DNA of 44,104 nucleotides from SVTX01 sp045588675 (lineage in GTDB: Bacteria > Bacillota > Clostridia > Oscillospirales > CAG-272). The position numbers and the translations under genes were made by a program. The notes below the pieces were generated by a model. That model did not search any database, was not told the origin of the DNA, and saw nothing but the letters and a program-made list of their open reading frames with translations. Shown piece by piece: positions 1-8,924 of this stretch (the stretch's first letter is position 1; each line of letters opens with the position of its first letter). Location: positions 1-44,104 of the forward strand of contig JAZNER010000007.1 in assembly GCA_045588675.1 (NCBI GenBank). The letters are read 5' to 3'.

Positions 1-30
1 TTCGATGCGAGTACGGAGCACTATAAAATA

Positions 31-64
31 AAAAAACAGACACCGTTTGAGGTGTCTGTTTTTT
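31..64 (-). terminator. Rho-independent terminator of the tRNA pair
   Basis: Inverted repeat with a 14-bp stem (31-44 against 51-64), a 6-nt loop and A/T runs on both sides. It lies just downstream of tRNA-Glu on the minus strand, so it most likely ends the tRNA transcript. The flanking runs make it bidirectional. Confidence 0.85.
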
Positions 65-66
65 CA

Positions 67-141
67 TGGTGACCCGTACGGGAATCGAACCCATGTTACA
101 GCCGTGAAAGGGCCGTGTCTTAACCGCTTGACCAACGGGCC
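67..141 (-). tRNA. tRNA-Glu (anticodon TTC)
   Basis: A 75-nt cloverleaf including an encoded CCA. The acceptor arms GGCCCGT and ACGGGTC pair with one G-U, the anticodon loop is CTTTCAC, and the T arm carries GGGTTCGATTCCC. The discriminator base is A, as in Bacillus tRNA-Glu. It is the second tRNA of a two-gene transcript. Confidence 0.95.
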
Positions 142-145
142 TTTA

Positions 146-222
146 TGGTAGCGGAAGTCGGATTTGAACCAACGACCATTCGGGTATGAACCGAGCGCTC
201 TAGCCAACTGAGCTATTCCGCC
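146..222 (-). tRNA. tRNA-Met, elongator (anticodon CAT)
   Basis: A 77-nt cloverleaf with encoded CCA. The anticodon arm reads CGGTTCATACCCG and the D arm has the usual AGCTCAGTTGG. The acceptor begins with a G-U pair followed by six Watson-Crick pairs, so it is not the initiator type. The loop context TTCATAC favours elongator Met over the CAT-anticodon Ile tRNA, which usually has CTCATAA. Confidence 0.92.
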
Positions 223-251
223 ATTTTTGCTCTCGCATTGAGCACTTTGGT

Positions 252-280
252 ATTATACCACATCAGACTCAATTTGTCAA
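252..280 (-). promoter_or_regulatory. Sigma-A promoter for the tRNA-Met/tRNA-Glu transcript
   Basis: On the minus strand, TTGACA (275-280) and TATAAT (252-257) are both perfect consensus with a 17-bp spacer. Transcription would begin about 20 nt upstream of tRNA-Met. Confidence 0.9.
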
Positions 281-340
281 CATTTATTTTCAAAATTCAC
301 AAAATTCATTTTAAGTTAATCAGATATTCATAATATTCCA

Positions 341-373
341 TGCAAGCCGAGATGCGTAACATCTCGGCTTGCA
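341..373. repeat. Perfect 14-bp inverted repeat without U-tract
   Basis: Bases 341-354 pair perfectly with 360-373 around a 5-nt loop (CGTAA). Neither strand has a T run after the stem, so it does not fit an intrinsic terminator. It lies about 100 nt past the DUF4340 stop codon, in the gap before the tRNA genes (gap 223-470). It may stabilise the 3' end of the ABC operon mRNA or be an element remnant. Confidence 0.6.
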
Positions 374-443
374 GGAATCTTACCTTTGAAAATATGCTAC
401 TTTTATTATTATATTCTATAAATATTATTAAACGCTTGCCTGC

Positions 444-469
444 ATTAATACCTGATATTAATACCTGAT
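444..469. repeat. Two 13-bp tandem repeats at the end of the ABC operon
   Basis: ATTAATACCTGAT occurs twice in direct tandem (444-456 and 457-469), and the start of a third copy overlaps the stop codon of the DUF4340 gene. This looks like a small local duplication; no function is implied. Confidence 0.7.
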
Positions 470-470
470 A

Positions 471-3458
471 TTAATATTTGGTAACTGCATCCACTTCCTG
501 CCCGTTTACCATTTTTTTCGCGTCCTCAATTATTTTATCGGCAAATGAACGAAGGATATAGAAATTACCGTACGCCTTGCTTGATTTCGATTCAAAATTT
601 TGGTCTTCAAAAATTGCTTCAATAGTAATATAAGACTTTCTCTCGGTGTATTGATAAATTCTGTACACTACATCTCGTCTGTTGCCAAACAAATCCTCGC
701 CGTAAATGGTTATTTTGAGCTGACACGGATTATTTTCGCTGATTTCCCCGAAGCTGTCAAGCTGACGCAGGTTTGCCTTTTCCTCGTCGCTAAGCTCTGC
801 CATTCCCTCAAAGGATGCAAAAAGCATACCCTTATAGAACTGCTTAAAGTTATCCATAGCGCTCGCATTTTCAATTCTGCCCGCGTGATTGGTTGTTTTT
901 ATGTGATAATCGAGCAAAATATCATCAGCAAAAATATCGGCTATATAGCTCTCGTTTGCAGAAACGTTCACATAACCCCAATCTCCGCTATCCCCATTGA
1001 CGATAACCAAAGCTCCGCCCTCGGTCATATAATATGAGCCCTTATTCCAAACACCTATCGTGCAGTCACTATAGCTCATATTCTCCCAGATTTTTTGCGC
1101 GGAATTGTAAACCTGTATGCTATTTGTACTCTCGTCATATTGCATTTTTTCCTCAGTCTGAGGATAATAGGTTTCGCCGTATCTTTTTATATTGCCTTTT
1201 TCGTCATACAAGGAAGGAACGGTAACCGCTCTTTGCGACAAACGGCTATTTACCTTATCCGCACAGTAAAGTCCACAGGAAATATCGTCGATAATACTCC
1301 ATTCGCCCGTTTCTCCGTTTACGAGAACATACTTTTCATCGGCAGTTACAAAGAGATTTCCCCTGCCCCATCTACCGCGGTTCAATTTCCCGTAAACTCT
1401 CTCAAGCTCTTGTCCCATAAAAGAATTTTGGTCTGTGAAATACAAATAAGAGCTATTGGTAATAAAGAAATCGGTTTCGAAGTAGGAAGAGGCGAGCATA
1501 GTCCTGTCCTCGCTCAGCTTGTTGCCATTCAGGTCTGTAATGGCAACCTGTGCCACAAGCGAATATTCCTCACCCGTAAACATTACATTGTAAAAGTAAT
1601 AAATATAAGCGTCCTCTTCTCCGTCACCGTCAATATCGGTTTTCTTGGACTCGACGAAAAGGAATTTTTCGCTTTGAGGAACACCTTCAGTATAAACAAG
1701 CGGAGCAATCAGATAATCGCCTTCATAAACAGGCTCGTTTTTTTGATTGTTGCACACGAGCACATATTTTCCACTATCTTGGTCTTTCTTTATATTATAA
1801 GTGTTTTTGCCGTCAGAAAAGCTTGAACCTGATTGTTCAAAGTATGTCATATACCTTGATGCGCTGTCATCAATACTGAAATGAACGTCAAATTCGGGCG
1901 ATTTGATAACAATATCGCTGACATGCGAAATATCAAGCTGAATATAGCTGGGGTCGTACCATTTAATCTCATCCCACTCTAAAAACTCAAAGCTGCTTTC
2001 ATCAACGCTGACTATCATATCATAGGTTGAGGAATAAGCGTAATAAACTCCGTCTTCGCCCTTTTTGCTTACCTGTATAAAGTTTTCAATATAAGCCGGG
2101 TTGCCATTTTCGTCAGTTGTATTAAAATTAAACGCGATTATATATTCAGCCTCGTCAAGACCATACGCTTCAAGCTCCTCGTCGCTTGGAGAAAGCTTTT
2201 CAACGCCAATAAACGATGTGCTATACATATTATATAAAACCGCATCAATATTCGTACTGTTGATATAGTAGCCGTCAGTATATTCAAGGTTTGATTTATA
2301 AGGAATATATGCATTCATCGTATTGCTACGGCTATCCATATCCACAAAGCTGAAATTGCAAACAGTATGACTGTTCTGCTCAATAAGCATAGCATAATCC
2401 TTATAAAACTGCTCCGTATTCTCGACTCCGTCGGGATATTTTGCCAGAAGTGCCGAAATTATTGCATCATAATCAATGTTATCACAAATTATGAAATTTG
2501 AAACATCAAAATAGTTGTTCATCTTCATAGGATAAACAATCATTGGCGTAACAAAGCTTTCAATAGGCTTGAATACAGTTTCGCTCAAATTGCTTGACGC
2601 CAAAACATACACTGTATCGCGACCCTCATATTTTGCATAGTATCCCGAGCCCGTAACCGACAAGTCACCGAGAGTTACCTTATGCACTTCTCCGCTCATA
2701 GTCGTAATTACATAGCTTGTCGGAGTGTATTCATATTCCGTGTCAGTCTTTTTGCCGTCAGCATCAATTTCTTCGCGAATTCTCGTTTCTCTCACAAGAC
2801 CGTATTCTGAAAAATCAACGCTTCCGTCATCATTGAGCTTTGGATTTTCAAGCCTTTGCATAGAAATTGTGTATCCGCAAGCAACAGAAAGCTTGGCAAA
2901 GCTTTCAAGATTATATGAAGTAGCCTCATGTCCCTTAATTGCAAAGCGAGTACTGTCGCCCTCGCGCTCAAAGCTATATCCGCCAAAGTCATTTGAAACC
3001 TCTATCGACTTAATGACCTTGGTCATATCCTTTGTTGATGAAATATCATACGTCAACTGCTTGAACATAAGAACATATTGCGAATATCCCAGCACCTCAG
3101 TGCCGCTGGTATCAACGACCGCGTATGTTTCATATTCTCCGCTTGCTGTATCGACATACAAAAGCGTGCCTGCATCGGTCTGATAGTATCCGTCACTGTT
3201 GCGGTCACACACCTCGCCGTCCTTATAGCAAAGAGAATACAAGCCGTCAATCTTTTTCAGATAATAGGTTCTTCCGTCAACATCCTCGTAGGTATAAATA
3301 TCGACGAGATAGAGAACGGTTGCAAGCACCGCTATAAGAATAGCAATTGTCAAAACCAAGGCAATTATAGCTATTTTCTGGCGTCTTAGCATATTTTGCT
3401 TTTTTATTCGCTTGACTGCCGACTCTCCGACATTAAAATTACTGTTATTTTCTAACAT
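471..3458 (-). CDS. Large membrane-anchored DUF4340-type protein of a Gld-like ABC operon
   Basis: A 995-residue protein with a short basic cytoplasmic N-terminus, one transmembrane helix at about residues 29-52, and a very long extracytoplasmic region. The outer part is rich in Asp, Tyr and Ser and looks like repeated beta-rich modules, beginning YLKKIDGLYSLCY. DUF4340 proteins typically end operons with ABC-2 exporters and GldG-like proteins, and this gene is last in such an operon, 31 nt after the second GldG-like gene. The match to DUF4340 rests mainly on context and architecture, since I see no catalytic signature. The size is well above the few hundred residues I would expect for the family. 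It probably forms the outward-facing part of the exporter complex, but its substrate is unknown. Confidence 0.6.
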   Translation of the reverse strand: MLENNSNFNVGESAVKRIKKQNMLRRQKIAIIALVLTIAILIAVLATVLYLVDIYTYEDVDGRTYYLKKIDGLYSLCYKDGEVCDRNSDGYYQTDAGTLLYVDTASGEYETYAVVDTSGTEVLGYSQYVLMFKQLTYDISSTKDMTKVIKSIEVSNDFGGYSFEREGDSTRFAIKGHEATSYNLESFAKLSVACGYTISMQRLENPKLNDDGSVDFSEYGLVRETRIREEIDADGKKTDTEYEYTPTSYVITTMSGEVHKVTLGDLSVTGSGYYAKYEGRDTVYVLASSNLSETVFKPIESFVTPMIVYPMKMNNYFDVSNFIICDNIDYDAIISALLAKYPDGVENTEQFYKDYAMLIEQNSHTVCNFSFVDMDSRSNTMNAYIPYKSNLEYTDGYYINSTNIDAVLYNMYSTSFIGVEKLSPSDEELEAYGLDEAEYIIAFNFNTTDENGNPAYIENFIQVSKKGEDGVYYAYSSTYDMIVSVDESSFEFLEWDEIKWYDPSYIQLDISHVSDIVIKSPEFDVHFSIDDSASRYMTYFEQSGSSFSDGKNTYNIKKDQDSGKYVLVCNNQKNEPVYEGDYLIAPLVYTEGVPQSEKFLFVESKKTDIDGDGEEDAYIYYFYNVMFTGEEYSLVAQVAITDLNGNKLSEDRTMLASSYFETDFFITNSSYLYFTDQNSFMGQELERVYGKLNRGRWGRGNLFVTADEKYVLVNGETGEWSIIDDISCGLYCADKVNSRLSQRAVTVPSLYDEKGNIKRYGETYYPQTEEKMQYDESTNSIQVYNSAQKIWENMSYSDCTIGVWNKGSYYMTEGGALVIVNGDSGDWGYVNVSANESYIADIFADDILLDYHIKTTNHAGRIENASAMDNFKQFYKGMLFASFEGMAELSDEEKANLRQLDSFGEISENNPCQLKITIYGEDLFGNRRDVVYRIYQYTERKSYITIEAIFEDQNFESKSSKAYGNFYILRSFADKIIEDAKKMVNGQEVDAVTKY

Positions 3459-3489
3459 ATCAATAAATAATCCTCAAAAATTATTGTTC

Positions 3490-5241
3490 TTATCTATACT
3501 TGCGCCTTACAGTAACAAAAATTCCAACCGCAAGAGATAAAACAGCAGGAATAATCGCCAATGCACTTGTCCAAGCCTCAGTATTTTGAGATTTGAATGC
3601 AGCGTCATCTGCAATTTCATAAACATAAAACGCTTTCAAATCAATGTTTGTCGGCACGACTGCTCTGCTCGTGTTTCTGAGCGCAGACAGCACCACATCG
3701 GTGTTTCCGTATGAGGTTGAAGACAGCACCTCGTTGCTCAAAAATGAGGTTGAAGCCAACGACAAAACATAAGATGCCTGATTTACAGAAGTCAGATTAC
3801 TTTCCTGAACCACTCTTTCCTCACGAGTTACTGTCATAAGCTTAAACCGATTATATTCGGTCGCAATTTCATAAATACTGCCGTCAATGCTTGCCTCAGC
3901 GGTTTTGCTTGTAACAAAAACATCCATCATACCTCGGCTTATTCCGTTTTTGTAGTATCTGTAATAATTGTAAGCCGCAGTTCCCTTCTCGGCATCCGCC
4001 GCAACATACGTCTTTACATAATTTTCGGCGGGTACGATTGAGGTTGAATTTCCAAACACGACCTTTGCGGGATAAGCAAGCTTTCTCATATCAGAGGTAA
4101 GGGCTGCGCCCAAGCCCTCCGTAACATAACTGCCTATAATAAACTCGCCCTTGCCGCCGTCAACGCATGTATAAGCGTCTCGGATAAAGATATTATCCTC
4201 TCCGCCTGCCTTGTTTTCAAGCCTGTTTACCGCAATTCCCCATTCCTCAAGATATTCCTCAAGGTTTTTAAGCTTCGGGGTCGTCCTGTCGCAAATATAG
4301 AAAAACGCGTTACTCTGGTCAAGATATTTGTCAAGCTTCTCGATCTCTGAAACATTGTTCTCTCCGAGATTGCCGTAAGCCTTAAAATCAATCATTGGAT
4401 TAAAGGTAATGATCATTCGGCAGTTTTCGGGGATTTCCTCTTTTTCAAGGTCAATAAATTCAACCTCATACCCCGCTCCGCCAATAAGCTCAACAAATGC
4501 CGAATATTCGTCCTTGACATCTCCGTTGCCGTCAAAAAGCGTCTCTCCGTGATTATTTGTAATAGCACAGATAGGAGCTTCAGCACGAGTTACCGACATC
4601 ATCATTGAAGCAAGCCCTTGTTCTCCGTTGTACGCCCAAGGAGCACTTTCTCCCGTGTCGGTATAATAAAATGAATTTACTCCCCGAACAATATACTCAG
4701 AGCCAAACTCAACGATAACGTCAGAGGTGTAAATTGAAGCCGCCGAGTTCGTTTTATACTTTTGAACCGCAGACGGATTTTTGACTGTATTAATGTACTT
4801 AACATCTATACAGTCAGGAAATTCCTTTGCAAGAGCTCGCGCGGTGAAGCTGATATATCGCATCAAATCATCCTGCTCAATAAAATCCTTATCGGCGCAA
4901 AAAATGATATTAAGCTTTATTTTATCTTCACCTGCCGAAGCTTTTTCGTCATTGATCTGTCTTATCATTGAAACCGCTTGCTCTTCAACAAGGCTTATGC
5001 ACTCCTCGGAAAGGGTATATAGGGCCGACTCGGCGCTCTTGTATCTTTCACGGCTGAGGTCAACATACCAAAGCCTTATATCACCGATAACCGATACGAG
5101 AATATTCAAAATCAAAACAAGTGCCAGAACAAGCGCATTGATTGCAGCTATTTTTCTCCCGCCCGAAAGCTTTCTGCCTTCTTGCGTATTTTCCTGCAAA
5201 GCCTGCTCCCCATTGTCACGGTTCTCGAAATTATCGCTCAT
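3490..5241 (-). CDS. GldG-like ABC transporter auxiliary protein, copy 2
   Basis: A 583-residue protein with a charged N-terminal tail, a transmembrane helix at about 31-54, a long extracytoplasmic domain and a C-terminal helix at about 558-577 followed by RRKYR. The outer domain contains the GldG-type features seen also in the upstream gene: YTLSEEC near the start, a NNHGE turn near the middle, and ITFNPMIDF before a long KLDKYLDQ helix. These match the ABC-type uncharacterised auxiliary family (ABC_transp_aux). It is a paralogue of its upstream neighbour, carrying the same landmarks in the same order. GldG in Bacteroidetes works with GldA and GldF; here the role is inferred to be a periplasm-facing partner of the permease. 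Confidence 0.75.
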   Translation of the reverse strand: MSDNFENRDNGEQALQENTQEGRKLSGGRKIAAINALVLALVLILNILVSVIGDIRLWYVDLSRERYKSAESALYTLSEECISLVEEQAVSMIRQINDEKASAGEDKIKLNIIFCADKDFIEQDDLMRYISFTARALAKEFPDCIDVKYINTVKNPSAVQKYKTNSAASIYTSDVIVEFGSEYIVRGVNSFYYTDTGESAPWAYNGEQGLASMMMSVTRAEAPICAITNNHGETLFDGNGDVKDEYSAFVELIGGAGYEVEFIDLEKEEIPENCRMIITFNPMIDFKAYGNLGENNVSEIEKLDKYLDQSNAFFYICDRTTPKLKNLEEYLEEWGIAVNRLENKAGGEDNIFIRDAYTCVDGGKGEFIIGSYVTEGLGAALTSDMRKLAYPAKVVFGNSTSIVPAENYVKTYVAADAEKGTAAYNYYRYYKNGISRGMMDVFVTSKTAEASIDGSIYEIATEYNRFKLMTVTREERVVQESNLTSVNQASYVLSLASTSFLSNEVLSSTSYGNTDVVLSALRNTSRAVVPTNIDLKAFYVYEIADDAAFKSQNTEAWTSALAIIPAVLSLAVGIFVTVRRKYR

Positions 5242-5272
5242 TTATATCCCTCCTCTCCCGAATAACAAGTTA

Positions 5273-6796
5273 TCATAAATTTTTTCTCCTGATCAGAACG
5301 ACCGCACCCACGATTACAAAGAAAAGCGCAGGTATAGCCGCAAGAAGTAAGCTCAAGGTGTTTGCCGTAGCGGTCGTAAGGCTTTCGATTTCAGTGCTTT
5401 CAAAGGGCTTGAAAACAAGGTCTGCGGGAGCATTTTCTTTGCCCATATAACGCAAAATCTGAGTTAATGTTCTGGAATTTCCAAGAACCGCCGACTGCAT
5501 ACTGTCCTCGCTCGCAAACTCGGTAGAAGCAGAGGCAATAAGGTATGCTTGCTTGCCGTTTTCACATTCCTTGCTTGAAACCGACATCAAAACAAATGGG
5601 TCATCGACAGCTCTTGCAACTGCTCTGCCTCCCGCAAATGCCTCAGCACTTTCGTGCGAAACAAGTAAGGGCGATACACTGCATCCACTGCTTGAATTTA
5701 CATAATTTCCTTCTCCGTCAAGGACAAAATCCTCACCAAAGCTTATACAGCCTGTGTTGCCGAAGACATTGGGGTATTCAAGGCCGTCAAGCATTTGAGC
5801 ACCCAATCCATCTTTTGCATACTCGGATATGACCTTATATCCGTCAACAGTCAGAGAATTTGCAGAATCCTTAATTAAATAGCACTCCTCAATTCCCTCC
5901 TGTCCCTTTTGGTGCATAAAATTCACGCCCCATCGGGATAAGAAGCCCTCAAAAATCTCTCGCTCTCCCGAAATAAATGTATCAGCCGACAAAAACACCA
6001 TATATTTTCCGCCGTTTGCCATATATTCGTCAAGCTTGTCTATTTCAGAAACCTCAGAAACTCCGTCAAACGCTATAAAATCCTGCTTTGGATTAAAGGT
6101 AACCAGAATATCACAGTCACCAGGTATTTCGTCTGCCGACAAATCAAGATACTGACAGTTATATCCCGCCTCTGCCATAGCCCTCATAAACTCATAATCG
6201 GCAAAGCTCTCGCCGTGATTTACTGTAATATAGCACAAGGGTGTCGTTTCCTGAGTTACTCTCATCATACACGAGGCTATAATTTTTTCACCGTTATAGG
6301 CAACAGGAGAGGTCGTGTTTGACGCCTCAAAAACATAAAAATCCTCTAAATTCATAGTTTCGTGCCTATCGCCGACAACACAAACAACATCAGTTGCTCT
6401 CGTCACGCCATACGAGCGAGCTATGCTCGGCTGCTCCCAGATATTCAGATACTCTATCTCGATTTTCTGAGGAAACAAATCCTGAATATCATAAAACGAG
6501 TCGTGAATGTATTTTTGTGAAATATTTTCCTCTATGCTTTGCTTATTATCACAAAAAATCACTTTTATCTTCTCTCCCTCGTCAAGCTCGGGGATAATAT
6601 ATTCTTCAAAATATTCCTTACAATCCTCGCTTATCGTATATACCTTTGATTTTGCCATATCAAAGTACATCCACTCGTATCTTCCCGCCAGCGTGGCAAC
6701 TATCATATTTACGATTACCACAGCCAGAAGCACAAGAGCTGTCAGCAGGACCGCTATCCCACCGTGTTGAAGGTGGCTTTTATTAATCTTCTTCAT
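5273..6796 (-). CDS. GldG-like ABC transporter auxiliary protein, copy 1
   Basis: A 507-residue protein with transmembrane helices at about 12-35 and 480-502 enclosing an extracytoplasmic domain. Landmarks include YTISEDC after the first helix, VNHGES, LVTFNPKQDF and KLDEYMANGGK, which parallel the downstream paralogue and GldG/ABC_transp_aux proteins. It starts 15 nt after the permease gene. The tight spacing and the shared N-TM/C-TM plan suggest both copies assemble with the same permease, perhaps as a heterodimer. The protein carries no ATP-binding motif of its own. Confidence 0.78.
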   Translation of the reverse strand: MKKINKSHLQHGGIAVLLTALVLLAVVIVNMIVATLAGRYEWMYFDMAKSKVYTISEDCKEYFEEYIIPELDEGEKIKVIFCDNKQSIEENISQKYIHDSFYDIQDLFPQKIEIEYLNIWEQPSIARSYGVTRATDVVCVVGDRHETMNLEDFYVFEASNTTSPVAYNGEKIIASCMMRVTQETTPLCYITVNHGESFADYEFMRAMAEAGYNCQYLDLSADEIPGDCDILVTFNPKQDFIAFDGVSEVSEIDKLDEYMANGGKYMVFLSADTFISGEREIFEGFLSRWGVNFMHQKGQEGIEECYLIKDSANSLTVDGYKVISEYAKDGLGAQMLDGLEYPNVFGNTGCISFGEDFVLDGEGNYVNSSSGCSVSPLLVSHESAEAFAGGRAVARAVDDPFVLMSVSSKECENGKQAYLIASASTEFASEDSMQSAVLGNSRTLTQILRYMGKENAPADLVFKPFESTEIESLTTATANTLSLLLAAIPALFFVIVGAVVLIRRKNL

Positions 6797-6811
6797 TATC
6801 TACCTCGACTA

Positions 6812-7558
6812 TCAGCTCCAACGGCGCTTTTCATAAACGCGCACCGTCAAAAACAGGAAAACAAAGCTCAATGAAATATAATAAACGATTGAGGCAAAAT
6901 CAAAAATTCCGTTACTGAAATTCGCAAATCTGCCAAGAATTGAAATCCAGCCAAGAGTAACTCTGAGCCAATAAACATCAATAAGTGACGAGAAAAGTCC
7001 AACGCCTATAAGTGCCACTATCACTGCCATAGTTATTACTGCCGCCGCAAGCTGATTTTCGGTCAGCGATGATATGAGAGTTCCAATAGCTATAAACGCC
7101 GCACCTATCAGCAAAATCCCTATAAGACAACCGATTATCTGAGGAGTAACAGGGCCTATATGCGTGGTATCATAGGACAAGTTTCCTCTTTCCGCTGCCG
7201 CAATCAGATAAAGCGGTATAAAATTCAGACAAGAGAGCGCAACACAGCCAAAATACAGTGTGAACGCCGCCAAAAACTTACCCATAACCATTCCCGTAAT
7301 TGTAATCGGGGCTGTAAGGAGCAATTGCTCGGTTCGCATTTTTCTCTCCTCTGCAAAAAGACGCATTGTCAGAAGAGGAATTAAAATCACAAACGCAAAA
7401 ATCATTACTGTGAAGTAAGTTGAAATATCATAGCTCTTTGAGAGCAGAGTTGTATATGAGAAAAGAATTGCGGAAAACACAAGGAAAATTCCCGAGAAAA
7501 CATAGCCTATCGGGTTTGTGAAATATGAACGCATTTCCTTTTTGTATATTGCAAACAT
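6812..7558 (-). CDS. ABC-2 type permease (GldF-like)
   Basis: A 248-residue integral membrane protein with about six transmembrane helices. It opens with the typical ABC-2 amphipathic start MFAIYKKEMRSYFTNPIGY, and has the conserved LTMRLFAEERKMRTEQLLLT segment between helices 2 and 3 that contacts the ATPase. Length and pattern match GldF/NosY-type permeases. It lies between the ATPase gene (23-nt gap) and the first GldG-like gene, so it is the membrane channel of this exporter. Confidence 0.88.
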   Translation of the reverse strand: MFAIYKKEMRSYFTNPIGYVFSGIFLVFSAILFSYTTLLSKSYDISTYFTVMIFAFVILIPLLTMRLFAEERKMRTEQLLLTAPITITGMVMGKFLAAFTLYFGCVALSCLNFIPLYLIAAAERGNLSYDTTHIGPVTPQIIGCLIGILLIGAAFIAIGTLISSLTENQLAAAVITMAVIVALIGVGLFSSLIDVYWLRVTLGWISILGRFANFSNGIFDFASIVYYISLSFVFLFLTVRVYEKRRWS

Positions 7559-7581
7559 TGTTTTAGCTCCTCTTTTAAAAT

Positions 7582-8673
7582 TTATTCTTCCCCGTTTTGT
7601 CCGTCCTCTTTTCGACGGAGCTCTGCATCCTTGACAAGAGTGTCGGCTATATCGCGTTCAAGCGTTTTGCTGTCGCGCTTCTCTCGTTTTTGAGGCGTGC
7701 TTCTTTGGTATCGGGTTCCGACTGTCGCCTGCTTTTCTTCCTCGGTTTTATCAACAACCGTAATGAATATGTCTTCAAGGCTCATTCCAAGAGCTTCAAG
7801 ACCAATCATGGCCCAACCGCGCTCTGCTAAGGTGAAAAACAGCTTTTTGCGAATATCTGTGCCGTACTCGCTCTCCACCATATAGACCGAAGCCTCTCCG
7901 TCCTTCTGCGCCAACGCCTCGGCATAAGAAACACCCGGCATAGACTTCAATGTGTCAAGCACCTGCGATTGAGGACCGCATATTTTAACATTAAATCTTC
8001 TATTGCTCTCAACGGTTTTCGTGATATTTTCAGTTTTTTCGTCAGCGACTATCTTGCCCTTGTTGATTATAACAATTCTGTCGCAAACCGCCTTAACCTC
8101 TTGCAGAATATGCGTTGACAAAAGCACGGTGTGATTTTTCCCAAGTGAGCGGATAAGACTTCTGATTTCAATAATTTGCTTTGGGTCAAGACCAACCGTC
8201 GGCTCATCAAAAATGATAACGGGAGGATTTCCGATAAGCGCCTGAGCCACGCCCACTCTCTGTCTGTATCCCTTTGAAAGATTGCGTATTAATCTGTGTC
8301 TGACATCTGAAATTTTGACAACAGAGCAAATTTCTTCAAGGTGAGGCTCTCTTGGAAGCGTACAACCCTTTAAATCATAATTAAAATTCAAATATTCATC
8401 AACCGTCATATCAAGATAAACGGGAGGCTGTTCAGGCAGATAGCCGATAAGCTTTTTCGCCTCAATAGGATTTGTGAGGATATCAATGCCGTTTATTTCA
8501 ACGCTTCCAAAGCTTGCAGAGAGATACCCTGTCAAAATATTCATAGTTGTGCTCTTGCCCGCGCCGTTTGGACCGAGCAACCCCACCGTTTCGCCCGATT
8601 TTATTTCAAAGCTGATGTCGTCAACCGCGCAATTTGAGCCGTAATTCTTCGTCAGATGTTTAATTTTAATCAT
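7582..8673 (-). CDS. ABC transporter ATP-binding protein (GldA-like)
   Basis: A 363-residue ABC ATPase. Walker A is GPNGAGKST at 34-42, the signature region is LSKGYRQRVG at 131-140, Walker B is VIIFDEP at 151-157, and the H-loop His is near 187. It carries the regulatory C-terminal region seen in drug and gliding type ATPases, followed by an unusual charged tail of about 50 residues rich in Lys, Arg and Glu. It is the first gene of the five-gene operon and should energise the permease encoded next. The substrate cannot be read from the sequence. Confidence 0.93.
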   Translation of the reverse strand: MIKIKHLTKNYGSNCAVDDISFEIKSGETVGLLGPNGAGKSTTMNILTGYLSASFGSVEINGIDILTNPIEAKKLIGYLPEQPPVYLDMTVDEYLNFNYDLKGCTLPREPHLEEICSVVKISDVRHRLIRNLSKGYRQRVGVAQALIGNPPVIIFDEPTVGLDPKQIIEIRSLIRSLGKNHTVLLSTHILQEVKAVCDRIVIINKGKIVADEKTENITKTVESNRRFNVKICGPQSQVLDTLKSMPGVSYAEALAQKDGEASVYMVESEYGTDIRKKLFFTLAERGWAMIGLEALGMSLEDIFITVVDKTEEEKQATVGTRYQRSTPQKREKRDSKTLERDIADTLVKDAELRRKEDGQNGEE

Positions 8674-8733
8674 TTATGCTTCCCCTTCCCGAAAAAGAAG
8701 ATATTTTTAACAAAAATGCCACAGGCATACTTA

Positions 8734-8749
8734 GGTGTAGTATATCACC
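8734..8749 (-). promoter_or_regulatory. Candidate promoter with overlapping palindrome for the ABC operon
   Basis: On the minus strand an extended -10 (TGATATACT; core 8739-8744) sits inside an interrupted palindrome, GGTG-N8-CACC at 8734-8749. No good -35 is present. A palindrome overlapping the -10 is what a repressor operator would look like, but no regulator gene is adjacent. Confidence 0.35.
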
Positions 8750-8851
8750 AAAATTTAAACTGATTATGAACGCTATATATATATTACTACTGTTTATAGT
8801 GATTTTTATGTGAATTTTACCTTTAACGCGCCTGCAATTCTTCAAAAGCTC

Positions 8852-8880
8852 TTGACGGATTGAATATTATCTGCTAAAAT
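8852..8880 (+). promoter_or_regulatory. Sigma-A promoter for ahcY
   Basis: TTGACG (8852-8857) and TAAAAT (8875-8880) with a 17-bp spacer. The leader is about 40 nt and contains the AAAAGG ribosome binding region; there is no room for a riboswitch. Confidence 0.75.
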
Positions 8881-8924
8881 AGTATTTGTAAAAATATGCT
8901 TAAAAAAGGATTTAAAAAAGAGAT

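Noticed and set aside
600..1826. Several open frames opposite to the DUF4340 gene
   Set aside because: They are antisense shadows without ribosome binding sites or recognisable sequence; the minus-strand operon explains the region.
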